Notes under the pieces: model-generated
Seen by the model: only the letters and a program-made list of their open reading frames with translations
Told to the model about the DNA's origin: nothing
The model's database searches: none
Position numbers and translations under genes: made by a program
Part shown: positions 16,067 through 24,559 of the stretch, in pieces
Position numbering within the stretch: position 1 is the stretch's first letter
How the letters are laid out: every line of letters starts with the position of its first letter
DNA from: Palsa-504 sp050013055
GTDB lineage: Bacteria > Actinomycetota > Actinomycetes > Streptosporangiales > Streptosporangiaceae
Length of the DNA stretch: 46,654 nucleotides
Reading direction: 5' to 3'
NCBI GenBank assembly: GCA_050013055.1
Contig: JBEKGC010000006.1
Location: 1 to 46,654, forward strand

Positions 16067-16575
16067 GCACCGCGTTCACCGCCGGGGAAGACGGCTGGCA
16101 GTCACGGCTGGGCCGGCTCAGGGATGTGGTCCGCCAGCACCTGGTGGCGAAACAGCTGAGCGAGGAACTGCCAGCACCGGCCGTTCGGATCATTGATCTT
16201 GGCTGCGGTCAGGGGACGCAGGCCATCCGGCTGGCGCGGCGCGGCTACGAGGTGACCGGGGTGGACGCCTCGGCCGCCCTGCTGACCCGGTTCGAACGTG
16301 ACCTGGCCGCCGAGCCGGCCCAGGTCCGGGCCAGGGTGCGGGTCGAGCCCGGCCTGATCGAGAACGCGGCCGAACGGTCCGGGGTGTCACCCTTCGCCGC
16401 CGTGCTCTGCCACGGGGTGCTGATGTACCACGCCGATCCCGGCCCGGTGCTGCGCACGATCGCCGGGCTGACCGACCTGCAGGCCCTGCTCGACTGCGAG
16501 GAGCGGGCCGGGCGCACCGACCCGTACCGCCAGGTCGCGGCGTTGCCGCACCTGATCGCCCGGCGGCCAGGCTAG
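16063..16575 (+). CDS. SAM-dependent methyltransferase, shortened by a probable in-frame deletion
   Basis: Class I methyltransferase of the SmtA-like type; 170 residues from GTG 16063, overlapping the upstream stop by 4 bases. The SAM motif DLGCGQGTQAIRLA, the acidic residue in VTGVDAS and the AVLCHGVLMYHADP motif are clear. After PGPVLRTIAG the sequence jumps to LTDLQALLDCEERAGRTDPYRQVAALPHL, which matches the extreme C-terminus of full-length relatives of about 250-260 residues. About 80-90 residues of the C-terminal half are therefore missing with the frame kept. Activity is doubtful. Confidence 0.75.
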   Translation: MSTAFTAGEDGWQSRLGRLRDVVRQHLVAKQLSEELPAPAVRIIDLGCGQGTQAIRLARRGYEVTGVDASAALLTRFERDLAAEPAQVRARVRVEPGLIENAAERSGVSPFAAVLCHGVLMYHADPGPVLRTIAGLTDLQALLDCEERAGRTDPYRQVAALPHLIARRPG

Positions 16576-16610
16576 CGTCAGGCTTGTGCGCAAACCAGGG
16601 GTAAACGGAC

Positions 16611-17465
16611 TTGGACAAGGACGCCTGGGACCTTAAGGTAAGAGATGCTGTGAGAGATAACGAGGTCATTGAGCGGATTGACGCCTTCTGCGACGCCGTT
16701 CCGCGGCGCCGGGCCCGGGCCATCACGTGCGGGCCGCTCGTTATGTTCGCTCCCACCGGCTCCGGGTGGCCCTATTACGCCCGGCCGTTGCGAGGCGCAC
16801 GACCGCCGGTCACCAGCACCGACGTTCGTGCCGTCCGGGCCCGTCAGCGCGAGCTGATCATCCCTGAGTCCTTCGAGTGGATCGAGCAGATCGCGCCCGA
16901 GATGGCGGCCGCCGCCGCCGATGCGGGTCTTGAGGTGCAGCCGCATCCGCTGATGGAGCTCGCGGGTCCTGGCTGCGCACCGCCGCTCCCGCCGGGCATC
17001 ACGGTGCGGGTCGTGACCTCCACCGATCCCGAACTCGACCGGATCTCGGCTGTGCCCGCCGTCGCGTTCGGGCACCCCGGTACGGCGGCCGGCGAGGCCG
17101 GCATGGCCGAGCGCGACAAGATCGCCGCGGATCACGATGGCGGCACGATCGCGATCTTGCGCGAGCGGCTGAGGTCGGGACAATCCGTGCTCGTCGCGGC
17201 GTTCGGCCCGGACGGCCCGCTCGCGGCCGGCAGCTGCCAGGCCGTGGACGGCGTCGCGGAGATAACGGGCGTAGGCGTCCTGCCCGCCGACCGCCGCCGC
17301 GGCCTGGGCGCGGCGGTGACGGCGCTGCTGGCCCGGGACGCGCTTGACCGCGGGGTGGAGACGGTCTTCCTGTCCGCCAGCGACGCCGCGGTGGCCCGGA
17401 TCTACGCCAGCATCGGCTTCCGCGAGATCGGCACCGCCATGATCGCCGAACCCGCCGCCAACTGA
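16611..17465 (+). CDS. GNAT family N-acetyltransferase
   Basis: A 284-residue protein whose C-terminal 130 residues form a GNAT domain: the acetyl-CoA loop GVGVLPADRRRGLGAAVTALL and the closing IYASIGFREIGT are typical. The N-terminal half (CGPLVMFAPTGSGWPYYARP ... VTSTDVRAVRARQREL) is a conserved companion region of unknown substrate. I give the TTG at 16611, which has AGGGG ten bases upstream; a GTG at 16650 is also possible. The target is not predictable from sequence. Confidence 0.82.
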   Translation: MDKDAWDLKVRDAVRDNEVIERIDAFCDAVPRRRARAITCGPLVMFAPTGSGWPYYARPLRGARPPVTSTDVRAVRARQRELIIPESFEWIEQIAPEMAAAAADAGLEVQPHPLMELAGPGCAPPLPPGITVRVVTSTDPELDRISAVPAVAFGHPGTAAGEAGMAERDKIAADHDGGTIAILRERLRSGQSVLVAAFGPDGPLAAGSCQAVDGVAEITGVGVLPADRRRGLGAAVTALLARDALDRGVETVFLSASDAAVARIYASIGFREIGTAMIAEPAAN

Positions 17466-17489
17466 ACCGGTCCCTGGGGTGGACGGGCA

Positions 17490-18251
17490 TCACGCTTGCC
17501 AGTGGGTTTCCCCGGCGCGGGACATGGCGATCAGGGGGATGACCGATCGGGCTGACAACTGCGCCAGCGCGAGAACCAGCTCGGCGATGTCGCCGGGCGG
17601 GATCATCTGGGCAGGATCGATCCGGTCGTGCACCCAGGCGCTCATCTCGGTGTCGACGTAGCCGGGCGCGATCGCGGTCGCAGTAATGCCCGCAGAGGAT
17701 TCCTCGGCGTTGACGGACTGGCAGAGCGAGATCAGCGCGGCCTTGGCGGCGCCGTAGGCGGCCAGGCCCGGCTCAGAGGCGATGCCGGTCATCGACGCGA
17801 TCGCCGTGATCCGGGCCCCGTGGGCGGGCCGGGCCGCCGCGGCCCGGCGCAGCGCGGGCAGGCACTCTTGCACTAGGGCGAAGGGCGCGCGGACGTTGAC
17901 GGTCATCTGCCGGTCGAAGTGGCGCATCGGGTAGTCGGCGATACGCCCGCTGGTCCCAGTCCCGGCGGACAGGACCAGCAGGTCCAGCGAGCCGAACCGG
18001 CCGGCGTGACTGCGCGCCAGCGCCCGGATGTCGTCTTCGCTGCTCATGTCGGCGGGCGTGACCTGGGGTTCGGCGCCGCTGCCGGCCAGGTCGCCGGCCA
18101 GCTTGCCTAGCGCGGCCTCGTCCCGGCCGCTGAGCGTCAGGCGGTAGCCGGCGCGCGCGAGCCGCCCGGCGATCGCGCGCCCTATCCCGCCGGTGGCTCC
18201 GGTGATCAGCGCGCTCGGCGCGACCGCGGCGCCGGTCCCGGGCGCGGTCAT
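17490..18251 (-). CDS. Short-chain dehydrogenase/reductase
   Basis: NAD(P)-dependent oxidoreductase of the classical SDR fold, 253 residues from ATG 18251. Cofactor motif TGATGGIG, structural VLSAGTG in place of NNAG, catalytic Ser in IASMTG and the YGAAK pair are present. The start overlaps the stop of the acyl-CoA dehydrogenase gene by ATGA, so the two are translationally coupled. It probably acts on a hydroxyacyl-CoA or related alcohol produced by that enzyme's pathway; the substrate is inferred from context only. Confidence 0.9.
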   Translation of the reverse strand: MTAPGTGAAVAPSALITGATGGIGRAIAGRLARAGYRLTLSGRDEAALGKLAGDLAGSGAEPQVTPADMSSEDDIRALARSHAGRFGSLDLLVLSAGTGTSGRIADYPMRHFDRQMTVNVRAPFALVQECLPALRRAAAARPAHGARITAIASMTGIASEPGLAAYGAAKAALISLCQSVNAEESSAGITATAIAPGYVDTEMSAWVHDRIDPAQMIPPGDIAELVLALAQLSARSVIPLIAMSRAGETHWQA

Positions 18252-19435
18252 GCCGAGGCCCGCTGGATCCTGGCCACCGCCCGGCGGGCGATGGCCGCGC
18301 GGTGCGCTTCCGATGGTCCGTCGTAAATCCGGAACGCTCGGATGTCGGCGTAGATGCGGCCGATGACCGACTCCTCCGTGACCCCGGCTCCGCCCGCGAG
18401 CTGCACGGCCCGGTCCACGATCCGGCCGGTGGCCTCGCTGATGAACACCTTGGCCCGGGAGGACTCCTCGGTGCCCTTCAGGCCGCCCATCACCTGCGCG
18501 GCGACCTGCCACAGCAGCGCCCGGCAGGCGACCAGCTCGATCTCGTTGTCCGCGATGAGCTGCTGGGCCATGCCCAGGGACCCTAGCGGCGCACCAAAAA
18601 GCTCACGGCCGCTGGCCCGCCGCAAGGCGATGTCGTGCGCGCGCCGGGCCGCACCGAGCCAGCGCATGCAGTGCGTCAGCCGGGCTGGTACCAGACGGAC
18701 CTGGGCGTGCGCGAAACCGCGGCCGGGCTCACCCAGCACCGCGTCATCACCCACGAACGCCTCGCGCAGCTGCACCTGGCAGTGCCCGCCGACGGTGCCC
18801 GCGTCGATGGTCCGCATCCGGTTCCCGACCTGCCAGCCGGGGTTGCCCGCGTCAATGAGGAACATGCTCGCGCCCTCGGGTGCGCCCGGGCCCTGCGACT
18901 TGGCCATCACGATCGCGAACCCGGCGCCGTCCGCGCCGGTGATGAAGTGCTTGTCCCCGTCCAGCAGCCAGCCGCCAGCCACCTTGCGGGCCACAGACGT
19001 CAGGGCGGCCGGGTCGGACCCGGCACCCGGTGCCGGTTCGGTCATCGCGAAGCACGACCGCAGGTCACCGCGCACCAGCGGCCGCAGGTAGCGCTCCTTC
19101 TGCTCCGCCGTGCCGACCACCGCCAGCAGGTGCATGTTCCCCTCGTCCGGCGCGGCGCAGTTCATCGCCAGCGGGCCCAGCGGGCTGTAGCCCGCTTCCT
19201 CCAGCAGCACCGCGCTGGTCACGAAGTCGGCCCCGCCCCCGCCGTACTCGGCGGGGGCTTGCGGAGCCAGGACACCGGTGTCGTGAGCTAGCTGCTGCAG
19301 CTGGACCCGCAGCTTGTCGTCGACACCGGCCGCGAAGGCTTCCTGCTCCAGCGGGATGATGTGGTCCGCGATGAAGCGCCGCACCGGCTGGCCGAGCGCC
19401 TCGGCGTCGGCCGGTGTGAGGGTGGAGCGCGGCAC
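18248..19435 (-). CDS. Acyl-CoA dehydrogenase, ACAD10/11 type
   Basis: FAD-dependent dehydrogenase, 395 residues from GTG 19435, which has GGAGG a few bases upstream. The FAD/substrate motifs CFAMTEPAPGAGSDP and LDGDKHFITGADGA are clear. At the position of the usual catalytic IYEGT it has IYDGPSEAH, as in the ACAD10/ACAD11 subfamily. The divergent gene at 19623 encodes an APH-like kinase, the other half of the ACAD10/11 fusion, which strengthens the call. In mammals and in the bacterial levulinate pathway such pairs handle 4-hydroxyacyl-CoAs through phosphorylation; the same role here is inference. Confidence 0.9.
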   Translation of the reverse strand: MPRSTLTPADAEALGQPVRRFIADHIIPLEQEAFAAGVDDKLRVQLQQLAHDTGVLAPQAPAEYGGGGADFVTSAVLLEEAGYSPLGPLAMNCAAPDEGNMHLLAVVGTAEQKERYLRPLVRGDLRSCFAMTEPAPGAGSDPAALTSVARKVAGGWLLDGDKHFITGADGAGFAIVMAKSQGPGAPEGASMFLIDAGNPGWQVGNRMRTIDAGTVGGHCQVQLREAFVGDDAVLGEPGRGFAHAQVRLVPARLTHCMRWLGAARRAHDIALRRASGRELFGAPLGSLGMAQQLIADNEIELVACRALLWQVAAQVMGGLKGTEESSRAKVFISEATGRIVDRAVQLAGGAGVTEESVIGRIYADIRAFRIYDGPSEAHRAAIARRAVARIQRASA

Positions 19436-19464
19436 GAAACCTCCAGGCGAATTTAGATAAGTAA

Positions 19465-19485
19465 CCGACTAGCCAGTCGGCTAGT
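19465..19485. promoter_or_regulatory. Overlapping palindromes, likely TetR operator
   Basis: CCGACT-AGCC-AGTCGG (19465-19480) overlaps ACTAGCC-AGTC-GGCTAGT (19468-19485); all arms are perfect. The site is 30-50 bases upstream of the acyl-CoA dehydrogenase start, in the gap shared with the divergent kinase gene. The nearby TetR regulator (20756-21370) is the obvious candidate to bind it. Confidence 0.65.
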
Positions 19486-19575
19486 ACATCATCTCCTGAT
19501 GCTATCCTTGCGTAAATCTGCACTGTAAAGCAAGACTGGTGTGACGCGGTTCTACGCCTAGCTTATGTTTCACTC

Positions 19576-19591
19576 GACCGAACGGACGGTC
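19576..19591. promoter_or_regulatory. Inverted repeat upstream of the kinase gene
   Basis: GACCG-N6-CGGTC, perfect 5-bp arms, 32 bases upstream of the APH-like gene start. It may be a second regulator site; its sequence differs from the palindrome at 19465. Confidence 0.4.
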
Positions 19592-19622
19592 TGGAGCCCG
19601 TAGCGGTCTGAACGGGGAAGAG

Positions 19623-20711
19623 GTGATAGCGACGGACAGTGATAGCTCTGCGGTTCCCGGTATCGATATAGCCGGGCTGGAACCGTACCTGCCCACCGTG
19701 CTGGCGGACTACGATCCCGCAGCCGGCCTGACGGCCCGCCTGCTGGCAGGCGGCCGGTCGAACCTGACCTGCCTGCTCACCCAGCCGCCCGGGCGGCAAT
19801 GGGTACTGCGCCGGCCGCCGCTCGGCCACCTCACCCCCACCGCGCACGACATGAGCCGGGAGTTCCACACGCTGTCCTGGCTGGACGGCACCGGGTTCCC
19901 GGCACCGAAACCACGGGCGCTGTGCACCGACCAGAACGTGATCGGCGTGACGTTCCTCCTCTACGATTACGTCCCCGGCCGTATCATCAGCGACGCCGAG
20001 ACAGCGGCCAGCCTGCCCGCCGTCGAGGCCAGCCAGCTCAGCGGCGAGCTCGTCCGGACCCTGGCGCAGCTGCACGCTATCCCCCCGCCCGCACCCGAGC
20101 CGGGACGGTCGCGCAGCTCAATCGGCTACCTCGATCGCCAGCTCACCCGCTGGACCGGTCAGTGGCAGCGTAACCAGACACGCGAGCTGCCCGCCTTCGG
20201 CCAGCTGGCACGCTGGCTGACCGACGAGATGGGCCGCCTGACCTCGGATTACCCGTCCACCTTCGTCCATGGCGATTACCGCCTGGACAACCTGATCCTG
20301 GACCCCTCGACCTACCAGGTCCGCGCGGTACTGGACTGGGAGATGTCCACGTTCGGGGACCCCCTGATGGACCTCGCCCTGCTGCTCGCCTACTGGGAGC
20401 AGCCCGGCGACATACTCAGGCAGCGCGTTGACGTGGCCAGGAACCTGACCGTCGCACCAGGCTTCTGGTCGCGGGACCGGCTGCTGAATGAATATCTCGC
20501 CGCCACCGCAGTGCCTGACGAGCACCTGACCGCGTGCCTGGGACTGACATGCCTGAAACTGGCCACCATCATGGAAGGCATCCACCACCGGCATCAGGCC
20601 GGGCAGGCCCTCGATGACCTGTCCGCCGGACTGGCAGACGCCGCGCCCGCCCTGCTCGAGATGGGCCTGCAGGTGGCGGCGGGCAAAGGGCTGGCCGGGC
20701 TGGCCAGCTAG
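19623..20711 (+). CDS. APH-like phosphotransferase (ACAD10/11 N-terminal-domain type)
   Basis: Kinase of the aminoglycoside-phosphotransferase fold, 362 residues from GTG 19623 (GGGGAAGAG upstream). The nucleotide-site strand WVLRRPP, the catalytic-loop HGDYRLDNL and the metal motif LDWEMSTFGDP are intact. Antibiotic resistance is unlikely: the family member nearest in plan is the kinase domain of ACAD10/11 and LvaA, which phosphorylate 4-hydroxyacyl-CoA. The divergent ACAD10/11-type dehydrogenase and the following TetR gene fit a small hydroxy-acid degradation unit. Confidence 0.88.
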   Translation: MIATDSDSSAVPGIDIAGLEPYLPTVLADYDPAAGLTARLLAGGRSNLTCLLTQPPGRQWVLRRPPLGHLTPTAHDMSREFHTLSWLDGTGFPAPKPRALCTDQNVIGVTFLLYDYVPGRIISDAETAASLPAVEASQLSGELVRTLAQLHAIPPPAPEPGRSRSSIGYLDRQLTRWTGQWQRNQTRELPAFGQLARWLTDEMGRLTSDYPSTFVHGDYRLDNLILDPSTYQVRAVLDWEMSTFGDPLMDLALLLAYWEQPGDILRQRVDVARNLTVAPGFWSRDRLLNEYLAATAVPDEHLTACLGLTCLKLATIMEGIHHRHQAGQALDDLSAGLADAAPALLEMGLQVAAGKGLAGLAS

Positions 20712-20755
20712 TTCGTCCGCTATCTAGGGGACGAGTATGACGAAGTGAGGTAGCA

Positions 20756-21370
20756 ATGACAGCCCCGCCCGTCACCTCGGTGCGCCGTGCGATGTCAACG
20801 GCGCAGCGCCGGCATCAGATCGTCGATTCCGCCGCGGTGCTGTTCGATGCCCACGGTTACGGGAACACGAGCATGGAAGACGTCGCGCTCTCGGTCTCCA
20901 TCGCCAAGCCCACGCTCTATCACTATTTCCGGAGCAAAGAAGAGATCCTCCGGTCGATCCACGAGGAATTCATCCAGCTGCTCACCGAGAAATACCTGCG
21001 GCGGGTCAGCAGCGGCGCGGAACCAGAAGAGCTGGTGCTAGGCGCCATGAAGGACATACTGTCCCTCATGGTCACCCATCGTGGCTACGTCCGCGTCTTC
21101 TTCGAGCACCACCGGGAACTGCCGCCCGAGGCGAAGCGCTACGTGACCTCCCAGCGTGACGCCTACGAGTCGCTCGTGCAGTCAGCCATCAGCGCGGGCC
21201 AGGCTCGCGGGATTTTCACCGATGACACCGACACCAAGCTGATCACGCTCGCCCTGTTCGGCATGTGCAACTGGGCATATCAGTGGTTCGACCGGCACGG
21301 GCGGTACACGGCGGACGAGATCGCGGAAACGTACTGGCGGCTTCTTCGCCATGGCATCCAGCGATCCTGA
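20756..21370 (+). CDS. TetR family transcriptional regulator
   Basis: A 204-residue repressor with an N-terminal helix-turn-helix (RRHQIVDSAAVLFDAHGYGN ... SIAKPTLYHYFRSKEEIL) and a C-terminal ligand domain of the KstR2-like kind (FFEHHRELPPEAKRYV). ATG 20756 follows GAGG at a good distance. It starts 44 bases after the kinase gene and is probably in its transcript. Likely target: the overlapping palindromes at 19465-19485; acyl-CoA ligands are common for this group. It converges on the mycofactocin-type SDR with a 14-base gap. Confidence 0.9.
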   Translation: MTAPPVTSVRRAMSTAQRRHQIVDSAAVLFDAHGYGNTSMEDVALSVSIAKPTLYHYFRSKEEILRSIHEEFIQLLTEKYLRRVSSGAEPEELVLGAMKDILSLMVTHRGYVRVFFEHHRELPPEAKRYVTSQRDAYESLVQSAISAGQARGIFTDDTDTKLITLALFGMCNWAYQWFDRHGRYTADEIAETYWRLLRHGIQRS

Positions 21371-21384
21371 TCGGGATCCAGCGC

Positions 21385-22245
21385 TCAGTAAGCGGGCGAG
21401 CCGTTTGTCCGGGGCAGTATGGTGTGGCCGGCATCGATCGGCATGATTGCTCCAGTCACTGCCGAGGCCTCGTCGGAAAGCAGGTAGGCGACCGCGTGGC
21501 TGACGTGGGATGGCTCAAGCGGTCCGCGGCCCTTGAGGATGCCGTAGTGGTGCCCGGCCTGAATGAGGTCCGCCTCGGTGCCGCCAGGGTGTCCGGCCAT
21601 GAGGTCCACCGCGCCTTGCCAGCCGTGCAGGCCGGTCCGGATGAATCCGGGGCAGATCGCGTTGACGCGGATGTTGAGCGGTCCGAGCTCCATGGCCGCC
21701 GTGCGGAGTAGGCCGATGATTCCGTGCTTGGCGGCGGAGTAGTTCGCCGACAACGGCAGGCCCTCGCCCATACCGACGACCGACGAGATCAGGACGATCG
21801 CTCCCTCACCGTTCTCGATCATCGCCGGTGCGGCGGCCTTGACGGTGCGCCACGGCCCCGACAGGTTGATGTCGATCGTCTCCTGCCAGGCGGCCTCCGA
21901 CATCTGCCAGATGTTGGCCAGTTCTCCCCAGATGCCAGCGTTGGCAACCAGCAAGTCGAGCTTGCCGAACTCCGAGAGCGCCTTAGCTACCGCGCCGTCG
22001 AGGTCGTCCTGGGAGCGCACGTCGCCTTCGATGGCTAGCGCGTGGCCGCCGGCCTCGCGAATGGCCGCCGCGTGCTCGTGCAGCGCCTCGGCGGTCGACA
22101 TCGCGTACTCCGCCGTCGGCACCGGGCCCGGCGCGTCCAGCATGACCACTGCGGCACCCTTGTCGGCCAGCACTTTCGCATGCGATGCGCCCATTCCCCG
22201 CGCCGCGCCGGTGATGAGGGCAACCTTTCCGTCCAACGTACCCAT
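21385..22245 (-). CDS. Mycofactocin-coupled SDR (TIGR03971 type)
   Basis: Short-chain dehydrogenase of the subfamily whose NAD is not exchangeable and is reoxidised through the peptide-derived cofactor mycofactocin. The cofactor motif TGAARGMG is followed by the long insertion typical of the group (LDAPGPVPTAEYAMSTAEAL). The triad Ser (LISSVVG) and YSAAK are present, as is the C-terminal SVTG-like AVTGAIMPIDAG. The 286-residue length is normal. AGGAG precedes ATG 22245. It lies 53 bases after the P450 gene, so it probably oxidises the alcohol that the P450 makes. The mycofactocin genes themselves are not in the window. Confidence 0.9.
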   Translation of the reverse strand: MGTLDGKVALITGAARGMGASHAKVLADKGAAVVMLDAPGPVPTAEYAMSTAEALHEHAAAIREAGGHALAIEGDVRSQDDLDGAVAKALSEFGKLDLLVANAGIWGELANIWQMSEAAWQETIDINLSGPWRTVKAAAPAMIENGEGAIVLISSVVGMGEGLPLSANYSAAKHGIIGLLRTAAMELGPLNIRVNAICPGFIRTGLHGWQGAVDLMAGHPGGTEADLIQAGHHYGILKGRGPLEPSHVSHAVAYLLSDEASAVTGAIMPIDAGHTILPRTNGSPAY

Positions 22246-22298
22246 GGTGGTGCGCTCCTATCTGGAGGTCGGCCGTCCCCGGGACCGGGGAGGGTTAG

Positions 22299-23549
22299 CT
22301 AGTTCGTCGTGAACGCGACCCGCAGGTTGTCGACTCCGCGCGTCCACAGCCCGGTCGGTTTGGGCACGAAACCGTCGGCAAGCCGGAGGTTCGGCATGTT
22401 GTCGAAGATCATGTTCATCGCGATCTGCACCTCGGCACGGGACAGCTGGGCCCCGACGCAGAAATGGCGGCCGTTGAGGAACCCCAGGTGGTCGGCTGCC
22501 CCGGAAAAGCCCTTGGCCGGGCTGTTGTCAGGACGGAAGATGTCGAACCGGTCGGGGTCCGCGAACTTGCGGGGGTCGCGATTGGTCGCGCCGATCAGGC
22601 AGGTGAGCTTCGCGCCGGCCGGGATCGTCACACCGTGCATGTCGATGTCGACCGCGGCTTGCCGGCCGGCCACGCCGACCGGCGGGCTGTAGCGCAGCGT
22701 CTCGACGAAGGCGTTGTCGATCAGCTCACGGTTCTGCTTGACCGCCGCCAACTGGTCGGGGTGCTGCAGCAGGTTGAGCAGGACGAGGCCGAGCGCCCGG
22801 TCGGTGGTCTCGCCGCCGGCGGTGATCATCAAGCTGACGAACGCGCGGACCTCTTCGTCGGTCAGCTTCTGCCCGTCCAACTCTGCCTCGCACATCTGCG
22901 AGATGAGGTCGTCTCCGGGGTTCGCGCGCCGCTCGACGATCAGCGGCAGGACGTAGGCAGTCATCTCTTCCCGGGCCTGCAGGCCGCGGTCGATGACGCC
23001 CTGGTCGCCGGCCAGGTTGGCCGTGAAGGCATGCATAGCCTTGTACCACCGGGAAAAGTTCTCGTGCTGGTCTCGGGGCAGGTCCAACATGGTCTCAATG
23101 ACCGAGATCGGCAACTCGCCAAAGTAGGTGGGGACCAAGTCGAGTTCGGCGAAGGCGCGCTGCGCCTGCTTGGCCTCGTCTTTCGCGGCGGCAAGCTCCG
23201 GCATGAACATCCGCGTGATGACGTCGAGCATCATCGGCCGCAGTCGTTCGACCTCGACGGTGTGGAAGATCGGGTTCAGCAAGGTGCGCTGCCGCTGGTG
23301 CTCGCGCCCGTCCAGCTCGAGAACAGTCCGTCCAAAGATCAGGCCGAGGCCGTCCCCGTAGTTCTGAGACGTGACCTGCTGTCCGCGCACCAGCCGCAAC
23401 ACGTCCTCATGCCGGCTGATCAGCCAGCTGTTCGATCCGGCGTGGAACACCACCGGCGCCTCGTCACGCAGGTAGCGGTAGGCCGGCTGCGGGTCGGTGT
23501 CGTGCTCGTCGGACAGGATATCGGGCACACTGGCGGCCAATGTGGTCAT
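22299..23549 (-). CDS. Cytochrome P450
   Basis: Soluble bacterial P450 monooxygenase, 416 residues. The oxygen-activation helix AGGETTDR, the E-x-x-R pair in ETLRYSPP and the heme loop FLNGRHFCVG with Cys364 as ligand are all present. GAGGAG precedes ATG 23549. First gene of a two-gene unit with the mycofactocin-type SDR; a promoter (23682-23710) overlapped by the island's GntR-type operator lies upstream. No ferredoxin or ferredoxin reductase is in the window, so electrons must come from elsewhere. Hydroxylation of the island's substrate is the inferred job. Confidence 0.93.
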   Translation of the reverse strand: MTTLAASVPDILSDEHDTDPQPAYRYLRDEAPVVFHAGSNSWLISRHEDVLRLVRGQQVTSQNYGDGLGLIFGRTVLELDGREHQRQRTLLNPIFHTVEVERLRPMMLDVITRMFMPELAAAKDEAKQAQRAFAELDLVPTYFGELPISVIETMLDLPRDQHENFSRWYKAMHAFTANLAGDQGVIDRGLQAREEMTAYVLPLIVERRANPGDDLISQMCEAELDGQKLTDEEVRAFVSLMITAGGETTDRALGLVLLNLLQHPDQLAAVKQNRELIDNAFVETLRYSPPVGVAGRQAAVDIDMHGVTIPAGAKLTCLIGATNRDPRKFADPDRFDIFRPDNSPAKGFSGAADHLGFLNGRHFCVGAQLSRAEVQIAMNMIFDNMPNLRLADGFVPKPTGLWTRGVDNLRVAFTTN

Positions 23550-23681
23550 GAGCTGCTCCTCGAGATGAGTGACGCGGAGATCGAGAGACCCACACCGCGG
23601 CGCCTAGCTGCCGCCGACATCGCTTGTCTCTTGCCATCGACCCGGACGGAACCGAGCCGACGTTGCAGTGTGATGGGGGCT

Positions 23682-23710
23682 ACTATAGCTGGTTGCAAAA
23701 AAGTCCGCAA
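23682..23710 (-). promoter_or_regulatory. Promoter of the P450 unit
   Basis: On the minus strand TTGCGG (23710-23705), 17 bases, TATAGT (23687-23682), a sigma70-like arrangement. The operator at 23708-23727 overlaps the -35. Confidence 0.6.
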
Positions 23711-23727
23711 GATTGTCGCCAATTTTG
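23708..23727. promoter_or_regulatory. Island operator, site A
   Basis: CAAGATTG-TCGC-CAATTTTG, one mismatch between the 8-bp arms. It has the same form as sites B, C and D (26262, 30007, 39116) and overlaps the -35 of the P450 promoter. The GntR/FCD regulator encoded at 29354-30031 is the likely binder. Confidence 0.75.
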
Positions 23728-23794
23728 CCGCCGACTCACGGGCGGTGGATGCGCGGCATCGAGTCGCGCGCCTCGCGGTAGCCGGTCAGCGCGG

Positions 23795-24559
23795 TCACCG
23801 CGCGCTCCAAACCGGCTCGCGTCGCTCGGCGAAGGCGCGCGGGCCCTCGAGCGCGTCCGCGCTGCGGTAGACGGGGTCATATATTGCGTCCCCCAGGGCG
23901 AGGGCCTCCGTCCGGCCCACCTCCGACGCCACGCGGACGAGTTCCTTGGCGGCCATCACGCTCAGTGGCGCGTTAGCGCAGATCTGCTCAGCCATGGCGA
24001 CGGCCCGCGTGAGCAGCTGGTCCGGGGGAACGACGAGGTTGACGAGGCCCACCTCGTAGGCGCGCGCCGCGCTCATCGGCTCGCCGGTCACGAGCAGCTC
24101 AGTCATGATCCGCTTCGGCACCATGTCGATCAGCGGCGCCGCCCACGGCGCGCCCCGGCCCCGTTTGACCTCGCTGATCCCGAAGGTGGCGCCGTCCGCG
24201 GCGACGCACAGGTCGCACTCCTGGGCCAGGCGGAATCCGCCAGCCAGCGCGAAGCCGTTGACCGCGGCGATCACCGGCTTGCTGACCTCGCCCCTCGAGC
24301 CGAGCAGCAGACCCCACTCTTTCGGCGGCACCTGCACCGCGGCGCCTGCCATCTCTTTGAGGTCGCCGCCGGCGCAGAATGCCGACCCCGCGCCGGTGAG
24401 GACCGCGCATCGCAGCTCTGGCTCGGCCTCGAACAGGTCGAACGCCTCGCGGAGCCGGGCCCGCAGATCCGCGTTGAGCGCGTTGCGCTGGGCCGGCCGG
24501 TTCAAGGTCACGATGAGCACGTGCCCTGATCGCTCGACCAGGCAGACGTCCTCGCTCAC
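23795..24559 (-). CDS. Enoyl-CoA hydratase/isomerase (crotonase family)
   Basis: Crotonase-fold enzyme, 254 residues from GTG 24559, which overlaps the preceding SDR stop by GTGA. Oxyanion-hole segments CAGGDLKEMA and NGFALAGGF are present. Of the two hydratase glutamates, the first position is Arg (GGFRLAQECD) while the second is kept (FGISEVKRG), so it may be an isomerase, hydrolase or single-acid hydratase rather than a classical hydratase. It is the last gene of the three-gene minus-strand unit starting at 26189. Confidence 0.87.
   Translation of the reverse strand: MSEDVCLVERSGHVLIVTLNRPAQRNALNADLRARLREAFDLFEAEPELRCAVLTGAGSAFCAGGDLKEMAGAAVQVPPKEWGLLLGSRGEVSKPVIAAVNGFALAGGFRLAQECDLCVAADGATFGISEVKRGRGAPWAAPLIDMVPKRIMTELLVTGEPMSAARAYEVGLVNLVVPPDQLLTRAVAMAEQICANAPLSVMAAKELVRVASEVGRTEALALGDAIYDPVYRSADALEGPRAFAERREPVWSAR

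Noticed and set aside
19623..20711. Aminoglycoside resistance kinase
   Set aside because: The fold is shared, but the divergent ACAD10/11-type dehydrogenase and TetR context point to acyl-CoA metabolism.
22464..23870. A 468-codon open frame on the plus strand
   Set aside because: Antisense to the P450; no domain features.
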